The notes: a model not told the origin generated them from the sequence alone. A DNA stretch of 64,000 nucleotides from Siphonodentalium dalli (GCA_032622095.1 CP136062.1:8647710-8711709); one strand, 5' to 3'; positions 47,229-58,260 are shown, numbered from the stretch's first letter. A program made the numbers and translations.

Positions 47229-48360
47229 TTAATTATATTTACACACCAAAAAGAACATTCAATGGAAATTGGTTTCGAATATTGAATAAAATGAATGATT
47301 TGCACAGCTGATTTGCACCGTTTTCTAGTGAAAAATAGAATGTTGAAAGCGACAGGCGCGTTATTAACGTAATTCCTACGTTACACCTGTGAAGCAGGTG
47401 TCACTTCTTTCACACTTTACGCATTACGGTTGCTCCATCAGCTGATCAGTTCCTGACCAAACATAATACTTGATTCAGTCTCGGTACCAGAACTTCTGGT
47501 CCAGAAGTGGAGGTAGAAGTGTAAATAGTATTAATTAACACCCCCATCTTATTGGAATAGGAAAATTGATGTTCATCACTTTCCAAATGTGGTTTCTTTT
47601 AGATTCTAATGAAATAAATTGGAATGTGCAAGTTGTGCCTGTGCAACTTAAGCTTCTTAAACTGCTTTTATATATAAAATACCAATACAAGCCAAATGCA
47701 AAACAGTTTTCATGGATAGAAATGTAATCATGTATGATGATCAGTGTGTTTTATTAATTAGATAATTTGATATATATGATATACACTATAGCTATATTAT
47801 GTGATGTCACCAATAGTATTTTCAAACTAAAGCCGCCAGGGCGACTGGGACGCTCACCTGACATGCGTCAGTGCTATATGCTTGTTTTCAAGAGGAGAAA
47901 CTAATTCGAGCCTTAGTAACTTTACGATATATAATATATAACCTATACGATAAAATGTGATATATTGTCACTTGATTGGGGGCTGAATTTATCGAGCAAG
48001 CACTTTCATAACGATATTAGTCACAGGCTTGTCACCAGAGGTTCTGGCACACATTAAGTTACCAAACCACTCATTTTCAACAAATATCAGTTCCACAGTG
48101 ACACACAATATTTTCAAAAGATGCGTCAGCAAATGGGTTTAAATGATATGGCCTTGGGTCTAATTAATGTTGAGGTGGTTTCAACAGAAGTTCTACTCCC
48201 CTATAGATATTGCAGATCAAATTTGAGCCCACTTGACTACTGTGGCGTTGAAGAAAAAATTTATTTTTTATCAAGGGGTCAGAATTTTTTTTTTCGAGAA
48301 ATGATCTGAAAAGCCAAGATATAAAACCAAATTAATTAAATTAAATTTTTTTTTTTGAGA
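47229..48360. other. Interior of the 7 kb element, no gene seen
   Basis: AT-rich sequence without a supported gene. Short frames occur at 48121-48309 only. Confidence 0.4.
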
Positions 48361-48665
48361 AATGAGCTGAAAAGCACAGACAAAAATAATGGTAACCAAA
48401 TCTGATACTAGTTGTCCCATTAATGTTCCAAACCAAATTTGGAAGAATTCCACCATGTATTTCTTGAGAAAACAGATTTTTCCAAGTCGAACCCAAAAAC
48501 CCTATTTTCAAAGAGCCCTGTGGCCCTTTAAGATCAGTCAAGCATGACACCTTGGACAAATCTGAAACTATGGGTTGCAATAATCAAGCTACAGACCAAG
48601 TTTGAAACAGATTTTTGCAAGTCGAACCCAAAAATCCTACATTCACAGAACCCCATGCACATTAC
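48361..48665. repeat. Dispersed repeat, inverted relative at 51690-51840
   Basis: tccaaaccaaatttggaaga then attccaccatg (48428-48456) and aaatctgaaactatgggttg (48558) match, in reverse complement, ctgggtggaattctttcaaa, cttggtctgg and cccatagtttcagatttg at 51768-51830. Also two copies of tgcaagtcgaacccaaaa / tccaagtcgaacccaaaa (48480, 48615) show an internal direct repeat of about 135 bp. Confidence 0.7.
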
Positions 48666-49243
48666 ACTTGTACATGTGTGAAGGCTTTGATGGTTATGGC
48701 ACGAGTCTATGATGTCATGAAGCACTGGAGGTCGTGTCGTCGTCAAATTGAGTGCCATACTACACCAAAGCCTTCACACAAGTGTGTGATTCTGTGTTTA
48801 TTATACACTGACGTCAAAACAGGAACAATTTACTATATGGACACATTGTCTGCCATGCAACTTTGAAATTAAGGCATTATGTGGTTTTCTATCCTTTATT
48901 GGGAATATGTGTTCAATAAAGCTATATACCTTTAAGAGGCCATTACAAATTAAAGTCTGTGTTCATGGGCCCCGCCCGCATCACTAAAAGTCCGCCGCAT
49001 CAAAACTATTTATCGCAATTTAAATAAAAGGTCGCGGACCACATGTCCCCCGACTCGAGTGGTAAACTTCATGATTGGATTTGTTAGAAGGATACTATTT
49101 GCAACAATGTTATACAGTATATAGATTTCTTGGACAAAACAACCCGATGAACAAACGCATGCAAACGCGAAAAAAATGATATTTTTTGTATTAGCTATAT
49201 AGATGTTGCAAATCACCAACATGTTAGGAACAATATCCCAGAG

Positions 49244-49447
49244 TTTCAAATCTCTACATTTAAAACTGTAGGAGGAGTTGATTACACCATGAAGGTACCC
49301 AATCTCATCCAAAAGGCAAAAATGTTCCAAATTTTCTAAGTCGAAAACCCCCCCAAAAAGTTTCAAATCTCTACGTTTAAAACTGTAGGAGGAGTTGATT
49401 ACACCATGAAGGTACCCAATCTCGGACGCACGGACGGACGGACGGAC
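49244..49447. repeat. 117 bp direct repeat ending in (CGGA)n
   Basis: tttcaaatctctac, ttaaaactgtaggaggagt, tgattacaccatgaaggtac, ccaatctc occurs at 49244 and 49361. The second copy runs into cggacgcacggacggacgga and then acgtcgggggaca. Such endings are frequent in mollusc repeats as I know them. Confidence 0.8.
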
Positions 49448-49547
49448 GAGGGTCATTTCTATAGTCCTCCGACGGAAACGTCGGGGGACAAAAAGAAAAA
49501 AAAGTCCCCTCCATACGCTAGTGATAGGGACTTATTTTTGGATAACC

Positions 49548-49595
49548 AGTTACATTTTTAAGAGCACCGGTCACATTTTTAAGAGCACCGGTTAT
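49548..49595. repeat. 22 bp tandem doublet
   Basis: tacatttttaagagcaccgg, then tcacatttttaagagcaccg, g. It lies about 90 bp upstream of the candidate secreted-protein start at 49680. Confidence 0.8.
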
Positions 49596-49679
49596 ATTTA
49601 CTTCCGGTGTGAAAAGCACGTGCTCCAATATTATCGTTTGTCTATTTTTCATCAATTTTGGACTGATTAAAATGGGAAA

Positions 49680-49913
49680 ATGAGTTTGTTTTCTGTGTGC
49701 ATTACGACAGTTATCCTGCAGTGGAGTGTATATGGAGGATTAACCGAAGGAACATCTGTTGGTGAACTTTATGAGACAATAAAATGCAATAAATCTGATG
49801 ATTTTTGCGAAATCCCGAAAATTCCAAACGATTTGAAAGACATTAAACCGAAATTCTATATCGGAAACTCGAGTAGTTTCAATGGGCAAAAGTATTTCCT
49901 GGTGCCAAAATAG
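49680..49913 (+). CDS. Candidate small secreted protein (possible first exon)
   Basis: 77 codons beginning with a plausible signal peptide (hydrophobic SVCITTVILQWSVYGG, then LTEG) followed by a charged segment with two cysteines (IKCNK, DFCEIP). The ATG context is gggaaaATGAGT. The frame ends in TAG at 49911-49913, but GT dinucleotides shortly before (aactcga-gtagtt, tttcctg-gtgcc) could be donors. A candidate 3' exon in the same orientation is at 52498. No family recognised. The position inside the 7 kb inverted-repeat structure makes it either cargo or a host gene that predates the insertions. Confidence 0.35.
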   Translation: MSLFSVCITTVILQWSVYGGLTEGTSVGELYETIKCNKSDDFCEIPKIPNDLKDIKPKFYIGNSSSFNGQKYFLVPK

Positions 49914-50032
49914 GTGATCTAATAGAAAAATAAAAATGAAGTTATTCACAAATACTTTTTTCTTCTTGAAGTTCCTCCCAATGAATTCAACCAATTTATC
50001 AGAACTGTCACTTTGACACCACATGCACATAT

Positions 50033-51053
50033 CTTCTCAAAATAAGTGTCCTATTTAACGCGGTCCTCAGGTGTTAACAACGCGGTCGTAACGCCAACGC
50101 AACGTGTTTACGTTAAATGCGTTGCGTTAAGGAACAATGCAACACGCGAAGATTACAATAACCGCGCCGAAAAGTATATAGACGATGAGTCGCATAAAGT
50201 ACATTTTATACTATTCAATTTGTTGTTTTATTTACGATCACATATGACTAATTTAATGTCATTTCCCTACTCTCCGAAAATCACATACAGGTATCTGCGC
50301 GTTTGTTCGTTCCAAATCAGGCAATTTATTTGCAGCTTTTGACTGGTGTTAGGATTTTATGATATATATACATGTCATGTAGGTACAATGAACACGTGTA
50401 AACACGTGTATCGCACGGAGCGGTCGTGTGGTTGTATTTACCAATGTATGGAGTAAAACACTACGCACGAATATATTGCCATAAATGTCTGCTACAGAAC
50501 TGTTGGAATATATATATGTACGTGTCCATCATTGCAAACAGAACGATGAATACATGTACATTTAATAGGCTTAGTAGCAGTAAATAAACCACAATTGACT
50601 AAAATTCTGGTTTCGTAGTTGACGAAACCAGAATAACTTCGTCAACTACACTAGTTTTTAAATGCGCAGTATAAGCATGACGTCTATCCATGCACCAGTA
50701 CATGTATGTCAGTCTCCGTTCAGGATGTGAATCTGACCAATTAGAACATCAATTGTCAAATATGGGAGGAGTTACAGAAAATTATGGTGGTAGTGTGTGT
50801 GTGGGTTTTTTAAATTCTCTAATATTTTATATCATTATTTATATAGATCTCAAATTCATAAAAGTTTCAGATTTGATAAAATATTAATGTTGATATGAAT
50901 TATGTTGCATTGACGGTTACCTCGACCTCGTTGAGAAAACTCACAACCGCGTTGGAGTAACGTTACGGCCACGTTGCGTTAACACGAGAACCTTGTTGAT
51001 GGTCACTTCCCAACGCGGTTCCAACGGTCGAGACGGACACTTATTTTGAGAAG
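50033..51053. mobile_element. 1.0 kb element with 19 bp perfect terminal inverted repeats
   Basis: cttctcaaaataagtgtcc at 50033-50051 and its exact reverse complement at 51035-51053. Subterminal regions also share inverted sequence rich in acgcgg/ccgcgt and gttgcgttaa/ttaacgcaac. No transposase-like frame. The target duplication is not clear. Interpreted as a non-autonomous DNA transposon. Confidence 0.8.
50604..50649. other. Two overlapping, mutually exclusive hairpins
   Basis: Stem 1 pairs 50604-50616 with 50622-50634 (attctggtttcgt / acgaaaccagaat, 13 bp, perfect). Stem 2 pairs 50615-50626 with 50638-50649 (gtagttgacgaa / ttcgtcaactac, 12 bp, perfect). The shared acgaa piece means both cannot form fully at once. 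It sits near the middle of the 1.0 kb element. Confidence 0.8.
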
Positions 51054-51689
51054 GTCTGTACCCACATCATGATCAGCAGCCATCAGTACAAAAGTATAAT
51101 GGTATAAAACGGTATATAGGATTCTTGTGGAACACTAACAAAACAACTTCAGTGTCACTGAGAATTGTTCCTGATAGTGGATATTCATGGCCATTGCAGT
51201 AAATACATACATGTAGAGCAATTTATGGCACTGCTACATTTGAATCAGCTTTTTCAGAATTCCTAATACAATTGTCAGAAGTGTTTGTTATTTGAGTGGT
51301 GTTTGATTCTCTACATGTGTGGTTACATTGTACAGTTCTGATATTTGGTGGGAGACATTGAGCGGTTCTGACTTTATAAACCATATCCCTCACCCTATTA
51401 TGAATAGAACGAGAAAAAACTCATGCTATGCCTTTCCTCAATAGCCGTTTAGAGCCATGCTTTGGGAATTGGGACAACAGAGGTGTCAGAATATTCCCAA
51501 GTACTGAGCTATACATGTGATTACACAGAGACAAGTTGTATTACCTGGAATCATGAAAATTCGATCATGATTATTCGATTTTGAGGTATGTTTTGAAGAA
51601 TTTAAAATAAGTAATAAATATAAAAAGCCTCCCTCCCTCATCAAAAATTTAGACATAATTGCCTGTGAGCCCGGACTTTAATTTTTAAT

Positions 51690-51840
51690 GGCCTTAGGTC
51701 AATATGTTAATTATGGGCAATTTAGAGGCTTAATTTGGTGCAACATTAAAAAATCTTCACAAGAACCACTGGGTGGAATTCTTTCAAACTTGGTCTGGAG
51801 CATTATTAGAACCCATAGTTTCAGATTTGTCGTCAGCAAC
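51690..51840. repeat. Inverted relative of 48361-48665
   Basis: Contains ctgggtggaattctttcaaa, cttggtctggagcattatta and cccatagtttcagatttg, the reverse complement of diverged sequence at 48400-48600. The pair lies at roughly symmetrical places within the 7 kb structure, which may extend its inverted arms. Confidence 0.65.
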
Positions 51841-52497
51841 GCTGGTGTGAAATGGCTATTTGTCTAGTTTGATGCGATTGATTTAGACTCTGTATTCATG
51901 TCGTTTCCTGTTGGTTACATGAACACCCATCGAGACTATTTATGTGTATACTTTTATAACTATGAGTGGGAGTGTACAATAGTACATATCCCACCTCCCC
52001 ATTGATAAGAATAAAGCTCATTCGTAATTGAACAGGCAATGCAGAGACAATAGGAATAATATATTGTGTGCTTTGAATATGACACACTGATGTCATTCGA
52101 GTGGAAGGCTAAACTACTAGTATATTAGGTAACGGATATCCTAGTATCTTGTGATCACGCTATTAAGCCTCCTCAACCAAAAAATATAAAAATTGCATTA
52201 AACAGCATACCAGACCTGTTGAATGAAAATAATATATTCGGAAGATTGGTCCCGATTTTCCGTCAGATTGTTATACATTTCTATCAATATTGTCCGTGAA
52301 ATTCCACAAATTTCAACTCATTTTGCATTTTCTAAATTCAATAACAAATTCTTCAGAAATTGTTTAATATGACACATACGACACTGAATCAACTATGTGT
52401 TATAAAAATTGACAAAGTATTCCTGCGGAAAACATTGACTTTCTAGTTATAAAATTTATTGATTTCATTTACACATAATGTTTTTATTTGTTTGCAG
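51841..52497. other. AT-rich spacer, possible intron
   Basis: No gene or repeat recognised. The 3' end (tttttatttgtttgcag) looks like a polypyrimidine tract with an acceptor for the candidate exon at 52498. Confidence 0.35.
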
Positions 52498-52658
52498 TTT
52501 ACGAGAATAAACAACTTTCGATTCCATTGAGATATCGCAAAATTTCAAGTATGGTGTTAAAAATTACAACTCCGGAACAGAATGGCGTTGAACTTCAACA
52601 CATAACAGTGACGTGCGGGATAGCACGTGGTCCTCTGTCGACAATAAACGCGAATTAG
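52498..52658 (+). CDS. Candidate terminal exon of an unrecognised protein
   Basis: After the acceptor-like tttttatttgtttgcag, phase 2 reads 52 codons to a TAG at 52656-52658. The peptide looks protein-like: YENKQLSIPLRY, then VLKITTPEQNGVELQHITVT, then CGIARGP. If joined to the candidate exon at 49680 through the phase-1 donor aactcga-gtagtt (about 49870), the frame is kept. The joint is untested and the family unknown. A minus-strand frame (52564-52770) overlaps it. Confidence 0.25.
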
Positions 52659-52859
52659 TCTTTGTTTCAGCGATGGAACTTCGAATAAACCGACAGTCTC
52701 TTTGGTGTTTCGTCGGCGGTGTCGACCTTTGAAGTTTTGTTCTGAAAAACTTCGCGACTTTGCCAGTCAAACTTAGGAGAATACTTAGGCTATCAATCGC
52801 CCGACTAAATTAATTTTGCGTGTGCTGTAGGCGGGCAGCCCGCCTGCAAAATGCCAGCC

Positions 52860-53428
52860 CTGGTTAATGGTTGCTATGGTATATTTCATGGCCATTATTT
52901 CAAACCATTCGAAATCTCATTAATGGTCATTAAAGTAAAAATAAGTTCAACCCATTAAAATGTGGAATGTCATTAATGGCCATAAAATTAATGGCCATGA
53001 AAGTAAAAAGTGCTTTTAATGGGAAATTAATGCCCATTAATAGCAATGAAAATGCTTCTGCAAAAATTAATGGCCATGACAATTACAAAGTATTTAATGG
53101 CCATGATTTTAATGGCCATTATTCGTTGTCCTTTAAGTGGTTTTTAATGGGAAATTAATGCCCATTAACAGATGTCATCACCCATTAATTTGTTTTAATG
53201 GCCTTTACTCGATACTTAATGCCCATTAACATATTGTGCACGTGCCATTAAATATTTTTGGATTTAATGCCCATTAATGGTCCGTATTAATGGCAATTTA
53301 ATGACACTTAAAGGACAACGAATAAGAGGTTTTTTTAATGGGTTTTTAATTGGGTTTTAATGGTATTTTAATGACTTCTGATTAATGGGAATGTAATGGT
53401 CATTTAATGGGTTAATGTGCAGTAGTGT
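52860..53428. repeat. Right arm: degenerate TAATGGCCATTA repeat
   Basis: The same kind of sequence as 46475-47095: many taatggccat, taatgcccattaa and ccattaatgg strings, ending at the outer terminus taatgtgcagtagtgt. Two copies of gtttttaatgggaaattaat-like strings at 53021 and 53142 show short tandem copying, and cattcgttgtcctttaag (53120) pairs with aggacaacgaataag at 53312. Confidence 0.85.
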
Positions 53429-53438
53429 AAACAACCTA

Positions 53439-53688
53439 CAGTAATGCCCTAAGTAATATACCCCTTAAAAACCACAGCAGAATTATGGGTAACTTTTCAG
53501 GATTTAGTCGAGAGCTTTCCGATGAATGGCAACAACCCATATTTCCGACTAAATCCTGAAAAGTTACCCATTATTCTGCTGCCGAGAGCTTTCCGATGAA
53601 TGGCAACAAGCCATATTTCCGACTAAATCCTGAAAAGTTACCCATAATTCTGCTGTGGTTAAGGGGTCGATTACTTCGAGCATTACTG
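53439..53688. mobile_element. MITE with CAGTAATG ends and internally duplicated stem
   Basis: Flanked by TA (53437-53438 and 53689-53690) with ends cagtaatgccctaa and, reverse-complemented, cagtaatgctcgaa. It is the family of 41321-41459, but the block cagaattatgggtaactttt ... gaatggcaacaa is present in three alternating orientations, so it forms a longer hairpin with an extra inverted copy. It lies 10 bp right of the 7 kb element. Confidence 0.8.
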
Positions 53689-53712
53689 TATTTCGGCAAT
53701 GTTTTACATCTA

Positions 53713-53745
53713 CAGTAATGCTCTAAATAATCGATAATTACTACA
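53713..53745. mobile_element. Solo left end of the CAGTAATG MITE family
   Basis: tacagtaatgctctaaataa followed by tcgat matches the terminal repeat; no matching right end was seen downstream. A truncated copy. Confidence 0.6.
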
Positions 53746-54282
53746 TGTTCACTCTTTTAATGTATATCGTTCTTATCAGTTTTCCGTTCTCGTTACTTGT
53801 TTATAATTTTCGTATTTCTCATTGATGAGTAGTTTCCTTATTAACACTTATTAATTTTGTAGTTTTTAAAGGCCCACTTAATTTTTTTTATGTGACCAAT
53901 ATAGGAAGTTGGGTGTCTGACCAGGTAATACATTGACTGGCTAGGTGAACACCAAACCCAGTACACCAGAATGACATAAACCAAGTCAGAGTGATGCACT
54001 GACAGGTTTACCAGAGCCTTTTAGAAAGTCAAATAAGGACAGGAGCAAATACGGCTTAAAACATATTCGTCATAATAATTGTTCGAGCAATACTGTTGGG
54101 CACAAAATGCACGGGCTATGTAGTAATAGTCGAGTCGCCTGTTTCCTGTTACAAATACTATGATCGGTAAAGTATTTTAAGTTCCCCATATATAATGTTA
54201 TAATTCCCATATCTATAATATCATATATGATATAGTGTGGTCTACCGTAAATTTATTATCAATGAAAGTGTCAATGACACTG

Positions 54283-54929
54283 TAGCTCAACTTAGGTAGG
54301 GGAATAATTTAATGGTTGACAGTATATAGGAAAGGAAAGGTGCTAATTGCAATGTCTGACCTGTGCCAAAGGATTTAGTCATGCAAAGAGTAAAATCCAA
54401 GATGGCTGCTGGTGGCCATGTTTTTTGGCCAATTGACCCCAAAGGACTCGTTCCCATCTACATGTCATTGTTAACATCCATGACAAATTTCATGAAGATC
54501 TGACCAAAGCTACGACCTGTAGCCCGCGCCAAATGATTTAGTCATGCAAAGAGTAAAAACCAAGATGGCTGCTGGCAGCCATGTTTTTTGGCCGAACGAC
54601 CCCAAAATCACTCATTCCCATCTACATGTTAATATTAACATCCATGACAAATTTCATGATGATCAGACGAATAGTACGACCTGTAACCCGCGCCAATGGA
54701 TTGAATTTTGAAATCCAAGATGGCCGCCAGCAGCCATGTTTTTTGGCCGAATGACACCAAAATTACTCGTTCCCATCTACATGTCAATGTCAACACTCAT
54801 GACAAATTTCATAAATATCAGAACAAAGGTATGACATGTAGCCCGCGCCAAAGGAAATTGTTGACGGACACACGAACGACGGACGCCAAACCATGGCAAT
54901 AGCTCAAACTTACAAAGTAAGTTGAGCTA
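54283..54929. mobile_element. ~650 bp element with TAGCTCAACTTA ends and an internal tandem repeat
   Basis: Perfect 12 bp inverted termini: tagctcaactta (54283-54294) and taagttgagcta (54918-54929). The right end also makes a local hairpin (agctcaaacttac-aaa-gtaagttgagct). Inside are three units of 155-163 bp with ccaagatggc(t/c)gc, gccatgttttttggcc, a cgttcccatctacatgtca stretch and tgacaaatttcatgatgatc-type sequence (anchors at 54401, 54564, 54719), then an acacgaacgacggacgcc tail. This layout is common in mollusc genomes as I know them. Confidence 0.75.
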
Positions 54930-55145
54930 ATAAAAGGTAGTCAAGTTTATAATTATTATGAATTTAACCCGGGATGTAAATGTTGTTTTATGAAAAAGCT
55001 AAGAAAGAAACAAGACAACGCTCTTTTCATTATACATCATATATGATATAGAGTGTAGTTGCGCAGGTTATAAACCATAATTTCTATCTGATCCCTATTA
55101 TAAATTAGTTAATGGTGTATCTATTACACATAGTTTGTCAGCCAC

Positions 55146-55311
55146 CATGTAATATATAGAGGATCTACAATGAGTGCCCAGTTTATAGCGGAATTTACAA
55201 AACAAGTCCAGTAAATTAGGTCTTTGACGAGGTTCAGACCTAATTTACTGGACGAGTTTTGTAAATTCCGCTATAAACAGGGGACGAGTTGTAGATTCTA
55301 TTTATTACATG
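55146..55311. mobile_element. 166 bp near-perfect palindrome (MITE-like)
   Basis: Arms of about 75 bp: catgtaatatatagaggatc, tac ... gtttatagcggaatttacaa, aac ... gtccagtaaattaggtct pair with the right half, leaving a loop of about 12 bp (ttgacgaggttc). It is flanked by unique sequence. The long cruciform-capable arm is unusual for a simple MITE. Confidence 0.85.
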
Positions 55312-57009
55312 ATCCAAAACTTCGACAAACCATACTTAAATCAACAAATAGGACGCGAAACTAAGATCGGCTTCTATAAGGCATGCGATGACGTTTCACT
55401 GAACTATGCGTTGTTTGTCCATGTAAAGAAATAGTCCCAGATAAATAAAGCCTCTTTGGTGTATTTAATAGCATATATTTAATGACATAACTTTTCAAAC
55501 TCTTTTCAAAATATTGGAAAAGCCATAGTATTTTAAGACGTAGCGTACGGAATGTAAACATATGAGAAACCGGAAGTCAAAGGTCACCTGGCACTATTTC
55601 CTGTCATTAAACGAACGTTTAATATCACAATTTATAGAATGGGTTTATTGAATGGAATAAGAGTAGGATCTTATAATAATATCACTGGGGCTCCTGCTAA
55701 ATCCGTCCGAAATCGTATAATTGTCCAGTGCGCAATCGCCAGGCTCCTGTGCGTTTCCGGCGAGAGAAAGTCTATACTATGCACAGAAATTGAGATCAGG
55801 GAGCATAAATGTGAGAAGTTTATATAAGAAAATTACGTTTCCCCCTCGATTAAAGGCCATTCTGTATATGGAAAGCAGCTCTTGGTCCGCAGGATTCATT
55901 AAACCTGAATTTTTTTGTATATTTTTTTCCCAACCTCATAATTTCCAGTGCTTTTTACTATGACAAATGGTAGCATGTGCTCAATTTTACTACCATCATC
56001 AGTTATTGTCATCTTGTATTGTTTTTAATATTGCCAATCAAAATAATTGTCATGTGGGGATTGTAAGTTTGTTAAAATAAGGTATATAAAATATCAAAAA
56101 TGATATGCTGCCTTTGTGATAACAAGCTACGCGACGGGTGCGCATTCGGCGAAAGTGCACCAGTCCGAAATCGTCACCTCAGTGTGCTTTCATGTTGATT
56201 TCGATGCTTCACGGTTTCCATGAAGCTATTTTTGTTGATATGAAGGGACGTGGCACCGGCTATATTATCATAGGGGGTGTATTCCCCCCCAGGAACGTGG
56301 CGACAGGGGGTTTGGGGGGGGACTAACCGTCAAACTTTGGTCAAAATATTCAACAGCTGGAAATTTCATGCCTCACAGCATTTGTTTGAAATTTTACTCC
56401 AGTTATAGGTTGAAATTGTTAGTTGGTTGATTTCCAACAACTAATTGGTGGGGACATATGTTGTTTTAGAACAACTCTAGCAAATCGTTTCTATATTTAG
56501 TCCAAATATTTGTCTGAAATTGCTATCCATTGGAAATATACCAACATTATAGGTGGTGTCAGGTTGGTTGGAAATTACCAACAGTTAGAAAGTTCAAATC
56601 AAGTGATCCCCTATTTTGGATCCCTGAAAACGGCGGCCATTTCATAAAATTTGCGGCCATTTTGAATAAATTGACTATTGTGATTGGTTTATCGGAAAAA
56701 AGTCAGTCTTCTGGTTTATCGGAAAAAAAGTCAGTCATCATAATTGACATACACTGGCCATTCATGCCAAATGTCAGGTTTGCACCATAAAGTGAACGAT
56801 TCTGTTATTATTTGACACTAAAAGTTCTTGTCCACCTTATTTTGCAATGGTAACATCTCAATTTGCTCTGCAAAGCGCAAAGAGACAAATTTATGCACAA
56901 ATATTAGATAAAATGTCATTATTCTCAGCTACAACGCCTACAATCTACTAAATTATCGATGAATTATGTGCAATATCGAAATTATTGGATTTGAATCGAA
57001 GACTCCTGT
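55312..57009. other. Mostly unique DNA, no convincing gene
   Basis: Short plus-strand frames (55639-55827, 56530-56790) have no recognised product. A small tandem duplication ggtttatcggaaaaaagtca lies at 56684-56737. A g-rich gggtttggggggggac tract is at 56309-56324. Confidence 0.4.
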
Positions 57010-57370
57010 CCGGAAATGCTTCTATCGATTAATATTAATTTTATTTCGAATATTTTCTGGTCTAAAAAGGTGTGTTTGTTCAGCTAACGAACAATAGTGG
57101 TTACTGTTAACAGAGACCAGAAATTATATTGTGCAATTTTGTCACAAATAAACGTTAATTATAGTCATTATCGCTTATATCTGTGGAACAAAACAATACA
57201 AACAACCAATCTGTGACATTTGACATTCGTTGCGTAGCCGTATGAACAGCCCAGTGCTCTATATCGCAATACGGTCTCATCCGAATGGTCGGTTCTAAAA
57301 ATAGTAACATAAATGGGCCCGATTTAATATTCGAAATAAAATCAATATTAATTGATAGAAGCTTTTCCGG
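57010..57370. mobile_element. 361 bp element with ~46 bp terminal inverted repeats
   Basis: ccggaaatgcttctatcgat, taatattaattttatttcga, atatt at the left; reverse-complemented right end ccggaaaagcttctatcaat, taatattgattttatttcga, atatt. Four mismatches in about 46 bp. No coding capacity, so MITE-like. Confidence 0.85.
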
Positions 57371-57371
57371 G

Positions 57372-57484
57372 CACCCACCTCCCCATCCCGCCACCTATAG
57401 TATATTATGCGCCGCAGGCGCTTGTATATTGGTAAGTACCCACCCACCTCCCCATCCCGCCACCTATAGTATCTTATGCGCCCT
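57372..57484. repeat. 69 bp tandem doublet
   Basis: cacccacctccccatcccgc, cacctatagtat(a/c)ttatgcgcc at 57372 and 57441, immediately after the 361 bp element. Confidence 0.9.
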
Positions 57485-58181
57485 GGAGCTTATCATTTTT
57501 GTTCGTTTTCGAACTGGAGCAATACAAATTTCGCACTGGAGCCACCCTGTGCTTGTCTTGTGCTTGCCACCTGTAGACCTGTTCAGATTGTCCGTGTATA
57601 TGCTTGCATTTTCGTGTCCCGGAGATAACAAGGGATTGGTTTTATGCCTATTATGTCATAATGGATGTTGGATCTAATAAGTTAGAACAAGGTGTACAAC
57701 AACTCCACACTGGCACCCTGGACTGGCAGGTATAAAACAGTAGGAGGCGTCAACTGACAACCGGAAAATGTAAACCGACGGCTATCTATAAGTCAACAAA
57801 GGAATACATGATAGTAGAACATTGATTATTCCGTTGTTATAGAAATAACTTTTTCACATGATATCAATGGTTGTATGTAAATTTTGATGGACAAGGAAAA
57901 TAGCTTTAAGACATATTAAAGACCATATTTGGCTAAAAGCCTAAAACTGCTCTGACGGCAGACTGTCTGTTTAACATTAGCAGAATATTAATCCGGTGAG
58001 CAAGGCATGGTACCTTGTATGTAGGCCCAGGACACTGTAGCATCCCCCGTTGCTCATTCTGATGTGGACACCATAGAAAAAAAATATCAGAGAGTTTATG
58101 TGGAATAATTTTACACCCTTTATCCATCAGCCATTATTATGTCACCATGTCTGAGATTAGTGTGCCAATCATTTGCAGGCT
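57485..58181. other. Spacer without recognised features
   Basis: No gene or repeat supported; frames shorter than 70 codons only. Confidence 0.4.
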
Positions 58182-58260
58182 GAGGTCCCCAGAGGGTGAA
58201 TTTAGTGACGCTATCCTGCATAGCAGGCTAGCATCACCAAATTCACCCATTGGGAACCTC
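58182..58260. repeat. Hairpin repeat H, copy 1
   Basis: gaggtccccagagggtgaat, ttagtgacgctatcctgc folds against gcaggctagcatcaccaaat, tcacccattgggaacctc with few mismatches. It is the best-paired of five related hairpins (others at 60602, 61087, 61373 and 61900). Confidence 0.85.

Larger units (their letters stand above)
46475..53428. mobile_element. Foldback/MULE-like element with long repetitive inverted arms (~7 kb)
   Basis: The outer ends are inverted repeats: acactactgcacacacaacc at 46475; reverse complement of 53409-53428 acactactgcacattaaccc. Both are followed by about 600 bp made of degenerate cccattaat, taatggccatta strings. Flanks aaacacaacta (left) and aaacaaccta (right) are similar and could be a decayed 9-11 bp target duplication, which would fit Foldback or Mutator-like elements. 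The interior has no recognisable transposase; it holds an inserted 1.0 kb element and two candidate exons. The two arms could also belong to separate elements. Confidence 0.5.

Noticed and set aside
47860-47910. Possible tRNA-like A box (gactgggacgctcacc)
   Set aside because: No B box (GGTTCGAnTCC) follows at a suitable distance, and no cloverleaf could be drawn.
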